Positions 5,638 to 10,522 of a DNA stretch of 10,522 nucleotides are shown one piece after another (positions within the stretch are counted from its first letter, which is position 1; each line of letters starts with the position of its first letter). The stretch is from Pyrinomonadaceae bacterium. GTDB taxonomy: Bacteria > Acidobacteriota > Blastocatellia > Pyrinomonadales > Pyrinomonadaceae. The stretch lies in assembly GCA_013695245.1 (NCBI GenBank), contig JACDAW010000329.1, positions 1-10,522 on the forward strand, given 5' to 3'. The position numbers and the translations under genes were made by a program. The notes beneath the pieces were generated by a model, which was not told the DNA's origin, ran no database searches, and saw only the letters and a program-made list of their open reading frames with translations.

Positions 5638-8520
5638 TTAACGCCAATCACCGACGAGCACGAATGGCGCCCAGTAGAACGGTTGGCTAAAGCGTTTGCT
5701 CGCGATCATTTGTGTTTGCGCTTCGCGCATCGAGGCGGCGGGCGGCTGCCCTTGCCCCGTGAGCAAACGACGATAGAAATTCGTCATCAATTCAGCCGTC
5801 GAGCGATCCGAAACCGACCACAGACTAACGCCAACGGTCGGCGCGCCTGCATACATAAACGCGCGTGTCAGTCCGATCACTCCTTCGCCGCGCTTCTCTT
5901 TGCCCAAGCCCGTTTCGCACGCCGAGAGCATCACGAGCGGTTGACCGAGACGCAAGTTAAACACTTCATCGGTGCGCAGGAAGCCATCTTCGCTGCGATT
6001 GCCGACGAGCGAAAAGACAAGGCCGGTGAACTGCGGACGCTGCGCATTGAGCAGTCCGTGTGTGGCGACGTGAAGCACGCGGTAGGATTTTAAATCCTTT
6101 CCCTCGATATTGCTTTCGCTCGCTTCGAGTCCCGTCCATGTGTCGGCACGCGTCTGCGATGTGCGGGCGAGTTGCGCGATCTGTTGCGCTTCGACGGACG
6201 TACCATTTAGGCGTACAAGCGACGGAGCGGCAGCGTTACCCGTCGTCGTAGTTTGCGCAGGCGCGCCCGCCACATCTGTGAGCGCGCTGCCCAGCGCGAG
6301 ACCGCGCGTAACTTCGCCTCCGGTTTGCGCGGCTGCCCCTTGCCCGCCACGCGCGCGTGGATCGCTTTGGCTAAAAACCGGATCGGCGACGATCAGCATC
6401 GCTCGATTTCCGGAGTTCGCTCGCGGCTGACCGCTGATCGCGGCGACGACCGAAGCCGACGGCGCATAAACGATCTCGTTCGTTTTAATAAGGTAAGGAA
6501 GCGCGGCATAGTCCGTGCCGCCCGGCGCCGTGACGAGCGCACCGAACGGAATGTAGTTGAGCGCGCCATCGGCAACGACGAGCACGCGGCGGTCGCCGAT
6601 CAGACTCGCGGCGGGTTCAATCGCCGTTTTGTAAACAGCGTTGGCCGCCGTCGCATAGCTGCTCACGTTTCCTCCTGCGCCGCTCGCAGAATTATTTCCG
6701 GTGCTGGCGTTGCCTAAGTTAAGGCCGCGTTGCTGGTCGCCGGAGGATTGCAGGATCGAGCGACGAAGACTTGCAGGAAGGATTTGATCGCGTAAGGAAG
6801 CAACCTGTCCTTCAATGACGGAGCGCGCGGGCAATTTGTAAAGGCTCACGCTCTTGTTTCCGATTGCCCACATGTAAGACGCTTGATCGCCAAGACTGTA
6901 TTCAAGCAGCACGGTGCGGTCGTCTAAAACACGCTGTTGCGTTTCGGCGAGCGTTAAAGGTTGCGGCGCGGTGAGCGAAGCGTAACGGGGACTCGCCGCG
7001 CGAATCTGGTTTTCGATTTGATCGCTTTCCGTTTGCAACCGTTCGAGTTCATCTTCCAAGTCGCCCGCAGATTTTTTCTGTTCCGCATTGACGTTAACGC
7101 CTGTGAGTTCCGTTGCGAGTTCTTGCTGGCGGTTGAGATTGTCGCGTTTGCGCTGAAGAAGTTCGGCGGGCACGCCTTCAGTGATCTCGGTGCCCGTCTC
7201 GCCAAGCAAGTCGAGCAAGGAACGCGCGCGCCCCGCTTCAGAGACGCGGAAAGCTTCCGCCGCGTATTCGAGCGCGCGCCCTTGCAACTCGCCGCCGTTT
7301 GGCGAAGACGAATTTAAGAGCGCCATTTCGGCCATGTAGCTTGATGCTTCATCGAACACGTCGCGCGTTGTGGCAAGGAAGGTCGAGCGCGCTTCATCGG
7401 CGCGGAGGCTTCCGGCGCGAATGGTTTCAATGGTGCGCAAAGAATCGCGGTAAGCGGCGAGCGCTTCGTCGCGCGTTCGCGTGGCTTTATTTTGATCGCG
7501 CTCGGCTGAAGCCAAAGCCCAACGGCTGCGTCCAAGCCCGCGTTGCGCAGGCCACATCAGATCAAGGCGACTGTCTTTCTGCGCGCCCGTCGCGGCTTCG
7601 GTATAAAGCTTCACCGCATCGGCATAACGTCGTTGTGCGAAAGCGACATCGCCGAGACTCGTGCGCGCGGCGACGCGGAAGCGACGTGTCTGGCCGAGTT
7701 TGGCGAGCAGATTAGCGCCGCCGCCAGCGGCTGCGAGCGCGTTCTCGAAATGTTTCTTCGCCGTGTCGAGTTGGCTGTTGGCGAAATCAATGCGCCCCAT
7801 TCCCATCTCGTAGGTCGAGTAGATGATCAGTTGGCGGTAAGCATCAAACGCTTGTTTGACGGCCATCGCAGCGTTAATCGCGGTCGAAGCGTTGGCGCCG
7901 CCGCTCATCGCAACGTTGGCGGCTGATCCGAGCAAGCCTCCCAAGCCACGACGCCCTCCTCTACCTCCGCCGCCGCCCGTCAACGTGTCGGCAGGTTTCT
8001 GCGCGTTCATCTGCCCGTAGGCGGCGCGCGCTTCCGGGATTTTATTTTGACGAAGATTAGCATTACCGATCTTGGCGAGCATGAGGTTAGCGTTGTACTT
8101 CGTGCTGCTGAATCCGGCGGCCGCCGCAACCGCGCTTTCGTCGTTGCCCGCGCGGACAAAAGAATCATACGCCTGCTGATAAAACCCAAGCGCGACGTTG
8201 TACTGTCCTTGTCGTTCGTAGAGTTCGCCGAGCGCGTCCTGTGCAGCCGCTTGTCCTTTATTATCGTTTGCGGCAGTGAAGAGCTTGAGCGCGTTGTCGA
8301 GACGAACGAGCGCTTCGCTCGCCCGGCCGCGTTTCAACAATGCTCGGCCTTCGCTGAGCGCGCGGCGCGCGTTATCCGTTCCCGCTTGCGTTGGAGCGGC
8401 GGACGCAGGGCGCGGTGCGGCGTCGGGAATTTCGGCGCGCGCGATGTTGAAAGGCGCACCTGTTGAAGCAATCACGATGGCGAGTGGAAGAGCGAGGAGA
8501 CGTGCTTTCTGGCGAATCAT
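5638..8520 (-). CDS. exported TPR-CHAT caspase-like peptidase
   Basis: This 960-residue protein combines helical TPR repeats with a C-terminal CHAT domain, a cysteine peptidase fold of the caspase/separase clan. A signal peptide is visible at 1-29 (hydrophobic core 8-22, Ala-Arg-Ala cleavage motif at 27-29). TPR-like helices span about 50-175 and 220-430, interrupted by a glycine-rich link (182-198). A charged coiled-coil-like stretch covers 452-510. The CHAT domain covers about 625-960: VVADGALNYIPFGAL (648-662), the catalytic His821 in HVATHG, and Cys868 in LSACETGLG, then FYWAPFVLVGDWR at the end. The dyad is intact. An Ala/Gly/Thr-rich insert (about 720-770) lies inside the CHAT domain. 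Start: the ATG at 8520 has GGAGG 7 nt upstream and leads straight into the signal peptide; the longer frame from a TTG at 8592 would bury it. It is last of three same-strand genes with two DUF4384-type proteins. The substrate is unknown. Confidence 0.92.
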   Translation of the reverse strand: MIRQKARLLALPLAIVIASTGAPFNIARAEIPDAAPRPASAAPTQAGTDNARRALSEGRALLKRGRASEALVRLDNALKLFTAANDNKGQAAAQDALGELYERQGQYNVALGFYQQAYDSFVRAGNDESAVAAAAGFSSTKYNANLMLAKIGNANLRQNKIPEARAAYGQMNAQKPADTLTGGGGGRGGRRGLGGLLGSAANVAMSGGANASTAINAAMAVKQAFDAYRQLIIYSTYEMGMGRIDFANSQLDTAKKHFENALAAAGGGANLLAKLGQTRRFRVAARTSLGDVAFAQRRYADAVKLYTEAATGAQKDSRLDLMWPAQRGLGRSRWALASAERDQNKATRTRDEALAAYRDSLRTIETIRAGSLRADEARSTFLATTRDVFDEASSYMAEMALLNSSSPNGGELQGRALEYAAEAFRVSEAGRARSLLDLLGETGTEITEGVPAELLQRKRDNLNRQQELATELTGVNVNAEQKKSAGDLEDELERLQTESDQIENQIRAASPRYASLTAPQPLTLAETQQRVLDDRTVLLEYSLGDQASYMWAIGNKSVSLYKLPARSVIEGQVASLRDQILPASLRRSILQSSGDQQRGLNLGNASTGNNSASGAGGNVSSYATAANAVYKTAIEPAASLIGDRRVLVVADGALNYIPFGALVTAPGGTDYAALPYLIKTNEIVYAPSASVVAAISGQPRANSGNRAMLIVADPVFSQSDPRARGGQGAAAQTGGEVTRGLALGSALTDVAGAPAQTTTTGNAAAPSLVRLNGTSVEAQQIAQLARTSQTRADTWTGLEASESNIEGKDLKSYRVLHVATHGLLNAQRPQFTGLVFSLVGNRSEDGFLRTDEVFNLRLGQPLVMLSACETGLGKEKRGEGVIGLTRAFMYAGAPTVGVSLWSVSDRSTAELMTNFYRRLLTGQGQPPAASMREAQTQMIASKRFSQPFYWAPFVLVGDWR

Positions 8521-8527
8521 TTCTAAA

Positions 8528-8532
8528 CCTCC
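8528..8532 (-). promoter_or_regulatory. Shine-Dalgarno site deciding the CHAT gene start
   Basis: GGAGG on the minus strand lies 7 nt before the ATG at 8520. It supports the 960-residue start over the 984-residue frame that opens with TTG at 8592. Confidence 0.8.
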
Positions 8533-8577
8533 GGGGGATTGAGCGACCTTTTCGCGCCGCTCGTCTCTAAAACGAAC

Positions 8578-8618
8578 GAAGAATTTCTTCAATACGAACT
8601 TCCATGATTTTAAGTTCG
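8578..8618 (-). repeat. paired inverted repeats in the leader of the CHAT gene
   Basis: Two dyads lie in the 137-nt gap between the DUF4384 gene and the CHAT start: a perfect 13-nt palindrome GAAGAATTTCTTC (8578-8590), and a 7-bp stem CGAACTT/AAGTTCG (8595-8601 with 8612-8618) around a 10-nt loop. They could be an operator, an mRNA processing stem or a weak attenuator that sets the ratio of the CHAT protein to its neighbours. No T-run follows, so a simple terminator is unlikely. Confidence 0.3.
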
Positions 8619-8657
8619 CAAGGTTTTATCCAACCGTGTTCTGCCAGCGATCTCGCT

Positions 8658-9671
8658 TCATCTGTGAGTGAGATCGATCATGGTGACGAGTTGATTTGTT
8701 TGCGACGAAGCGTTCATCCGCACGACTGATGGTTCGGGCGCTCTCTGTGTGAGCAGCGCTCCGCGCGTGACGGCTTCGCGTTCGTCCGTCGTTTGCGTCT
8801 GCCCGTAGGCTTCGCTTCTGTTGACGACCACGCGCGAATCGGTGGCCTGCGTTTTAACGCTCGCCCAAATTGTATCGGTCGGCCGCCACGTGCATGGCTG
8901 CGGACGACCTCCGCAATAATTGATCAACGCTGTTTCTGTAGGCACGTAAGGCAATGGCTCGCGCGTAACAACGATGTAGAGGCGTTCGGTTGCCGGTTTA
9001 TTGTCAAAGACGAACCAACGCTCCTCTTCGTTCGCACCCGTGCTTGAAGGAACCTCGTAGGGCACATGCGCCGCAATGCGATTGCTGCCGTTGTTGAGCC
9101 GTGCATCGGGGTAAAGCATCTGCGGGTTCTGGCCGTTTTCGGTGTGGAAGATATAGAGGTAGCCGTCAATATTAGATTCGAGATTGACGCGGAGGTGATC
9201 GCCCGCGCGGAAGTTCCGTGAAGGATCGACGCGAGATGGATTGCCCGACGCATCGCGCATGAAAAGCGTGTAGCCGAGACCGATGGCCGACGGAACAAAC
9301 GAGTTGGTCACGTTACCCGCATTGCTCGCCACGGTGGTGTTTGTCCGCGCGTTTGTAGTTTGCGGCGGATTATTTCCCGTGTTGCGGCGCGAGGGATTGC
9401 TGCGGCTTGCGACAGTAGTGTTGCTGCGTCCGCTCGCCGTGCTGCTGCTGGCACGGCGGCCGGGCGTTCCGCTTCCGGCACGGCCGCTGCTGCGATTGCT
9501 GCCACTGCCCCCGCCCGACTGTGCTTTGTTGCTAAGTCCTTCGGGGCGCGAATTCATAAAACTGCTGCGGGCGTTCCCGGCAGTTATTAAATCTTGCACG
9601 GCGAAGGCGGGCAGCAGGGTGCTACCGACTAAACTCAAAAGAACGATGACGGGGAAAAACTTTGAGCGCAT
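8658..9671 (-). CDS. secreted DUF4384 domain protein with low-complexity linker
   Basis: The 337-residue product has a signal peptide (hydrophobic core 6-20, likely cleavage after Ala-Phe-Ala at 22-24). Residues 33-125 are a low-complexity linker of Ser, Gly, Asn, Arg and Thr, with TTVAS occurring twice (85-89 and 112-116). The DUF4384 domain follows at about 130-245, with the typical blocks FRAGDHLRVNLES (154-166), DGYLYIFHTENG (169-180), MLYPD (185-189) and LYIVVTREPLPYVP (231-244). Cys253 and Cys260 may form a disulfide. The C-terminal 70 residues are polar. DUF4384 is a beta-rich domain found on many bacterial envelope and signalling proteins; its ligand is unknown. The start ATG has AAGGAG 9 nt upstream. 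It lies 52 nt after the gene at 9724-10479 and before the CHAT gene, probably in one operon. Confidence 0.88.
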   Translation of the reverse strand: MRSKFFPVIVLLSLVGSTLLPAFAVQDLITAGNARSSFMNSRPEGLSNKAQSGGGSGSNRSSGRAGSGTPGRRASSSTASGRSNTTVASRSNPSRRNTGNNPPQTTNARTNTTVASNAGNVTNSFVPSAIGLGYTLFMRDASGNPSRVDPSRNFRAGDHLRVNLESNIDGYLYIFHTENGQNPQMLYPDARLNNGSNRIAAHVPYEVPSSTGANEEERWFVFDNKPATERLYIVVTREPLPYVPTETALINYCGGRPQPCTWRPTDTIWASVKTQATDSRVVVNRSEAYGQTQTTDEREAVTRGALLTQRAPEPSVVRMNASSQTNQLVTMIDLTHR

Positions 9672-9723
9672 AAACTATTTCTCCTTGTGCGCTTCCGAGC
9701 AAAAGCCGTTTGAAGGCTGGTGC

Positions 9724-10479
9724 TCACGAGCCGGTGTTTTGAAGCGCGATGTTGACGATAACGGGCTTGCCCGCTTGCACTGTTGTGGTTGGAACTGTAA
9801 CGGCGGCGAACGGTTTGCTCTCATCGTCGCCTTCGTTCCCTACTGTGATCTGCGGCGCGCTATCTTTATTCGCGCGACGAAACGCTTCGAGTTCCGCGAG
9901 TTCGCTTGACGAAAGCACGCGCCCCGCAGGTTTAGTTAAAAAGCTTGGCGAGGTGAGCGGCGTAGGAGAGAAAATCAAAGTCATTGTTGCCGTGCTCGGC
10001 TTGGTGTCAATTGTGATTGAGGCGTTGCCGCCCGGAAAAGCGAAATCAGTGTTCGCGCCGATCTCGTTGGAAGTCAATTCTAATTCGGGCACGGTCTTGG
10101 ATGTCAAGTAAGCCGTTGCCTGTAGCTGCTCGTTGGGCGCGATAATGTAGAGGTAGCCGTTGGCGCGCGAAACGATGTGGAATTTAGCTTGCCGTCCGCC
10201 GGGAAATTTTAGCGCCGCGCCAGCGATGCGCTGATGATCGCCAAAGACGACGAGCGGCGGATAGATGTCGAGCCAGTAACGCAAAGTTTCGACGCTCGCC
10301 CCGTTTGCTCCTTCCGTGCCCAAACCGTTTGAGTAATTTTGATTACCATCCTGCTCAGTTCCACCGCGCGTTTGCAGCCATGCAAACCAACCGCCCGCCG
10401 CAACGCTGAAAATGAGAAACAAGCCGAGCGTCGCGGCTAAGAGCGTCAGCACGAGAGCGCGGTTCGAGGAAGCGGGCAT
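9724..10479 (-). CDS. membrane-anchored DUF4384-like protein
   Basis: The 251-residue protein has one transmembrane segment near the start (about 8-34) and then a body outside the cytoplasm: a Gly/Asn/Glu-rich link (36-63), a DUF4384-like beta domain (about 75-182) and a polar tail ending in a strand-rich segment (222-251). The domain is identified from SRANGYLYIIAPNEQ (104-118), which parallels DGYLYIFHTENG in the next gene, and from the closing MTLIFSPTPL (166-175), which parallels LYIVVTREPL. The ATG at 10479 is preferred, with AGG about 4 nt upstream; however, the same frame stays open to the window edge at 10522, so the protein could begin further upstream with a cytoplasmic N-terminal part. 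It is the first visible gene of the CHAT block; the gap to the next gene is 52 nt. Confidence 0.78.
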   Translation of the reverse strand: MPASSNRALVLTLLAATLGLFLIFSVAAGGWFAWLQTRGGTEQDGNQNYSNGLGTEGANGASVETLRYWLDIYPPLVVFGDHQRIAGAALKFPGGRQAKFHIVSRANGYLYIIAPNEQLQATAYLTSKTVPELELTSNEIGANTDFAFPGGNASITIDTKPSTATMTLIFSPTPLTSPSFLTKPAGRVLSSSELAELEAFRRANKDSAPQITVGNEGDDESKPFAAVTVPTTTVQAGKPVIVNIALQNTGS

Positions 10480-10522
10480 CACGCCTGATTGAGTGAGAGA
10501 AGCAACGGACGGATTGGAATGC

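Noticed and set aside
5683..8542. Many frames of 60-154 codons overlapping the CHAT gene on both strands.
   Set aside because: GC-rich coding DNA produces such shadows; all are Arg/Ala-rich, lack domains and conflict with a full-length, motif-bearing gene.
8569..8605. A 12-codon minus-strand frame (MEVRIEEILRSF) in the leader of the CHAT gene.
   Set aside because: It has no ribosome site and no attenuator-like features such as runs of one amino acid; more likely chance within the inverted repeats.
8648..8680. CGATCTC...GAGATCG inverted repeat across the stop codon of the secreted DUF4384 gene.
   Set aside because: Seven base pairs with a long loop and no T-run; too weak for a terminator between genes that look co-transcribed.

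Overview
The window looks like chromosomal DNA from a soil-type Acidobacteriota, most plausibly class Blastocatellia. This is inferred from gene content: a CHAT protease beside two DUF4384-type proteins, a YtxJ bacillithiol-system protein, a DUF971 protein, an FdxA-type ferredoxin, and many small secreted or basic proteins of no known family. GC content is moderate and GTG/TTG starts are frequent. There is no rRNA, tRNA, CRISPR array, transposase, integrase or phage gene. No database search was possible, so the taxonomy is provisional.

Layout. (1) 130-1392, plus strand: a metallo-beta-lactamase-fold phosphodiesterase of the class II cyclic-nucleotide type, followed 18 nt later by a small secreted beta-rich protein. 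(2) 1556-1828, minus: a seven-iron (3Fe-4S/4Fe-4S) ferredoxin, converging on the first pair with a hairpin between. (3) 2018-3096: a sparse stretch with two small basic minus-strand proteins, then about 570 nt without an intact gene of normal size. That gap hides a minus-strand reading frame (2685-2985) that reads like protein but is split by a frame change. (4) 3097-3558, plus: a membrane-anchored protein with six cysteines. (5) 3611-5484, minus: a run of five closely spaced small genes, in transcription order ytxJ, DUF971, stand-alone response regulator receiver, SemiSWEET/PQ-loop membrane protein, zinc-ribbon-like protein. (6) 5569-5604: a perfect 16-bp hairpin, the likely terminator of the next block. 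(7) 5638-10479, minus: three genes in transcription order, a membrane-anchored DUF4384-like protein, a secreted DUF4384 protein with a long low-complexity linker, and a 960-residue exported TPR-CHAT protein with an intact His/Cys dyad.

How the genes may work together. The last block is the most interesting. All three proteins carry a signal peptide or membrane anchor, so it may be a caspase-like protease system acting in the cell envelope, with the two DUF4384 beta-domains as sensors, scaffolds or substrates. That role is inference; only the domain content and gene order are seen. The ytxJ-DUF971 pair suggests low-molecular-weight thiol and Fe-S metabolism, which fits the nearby ferredoxin, although those genes are not one transcription unit.
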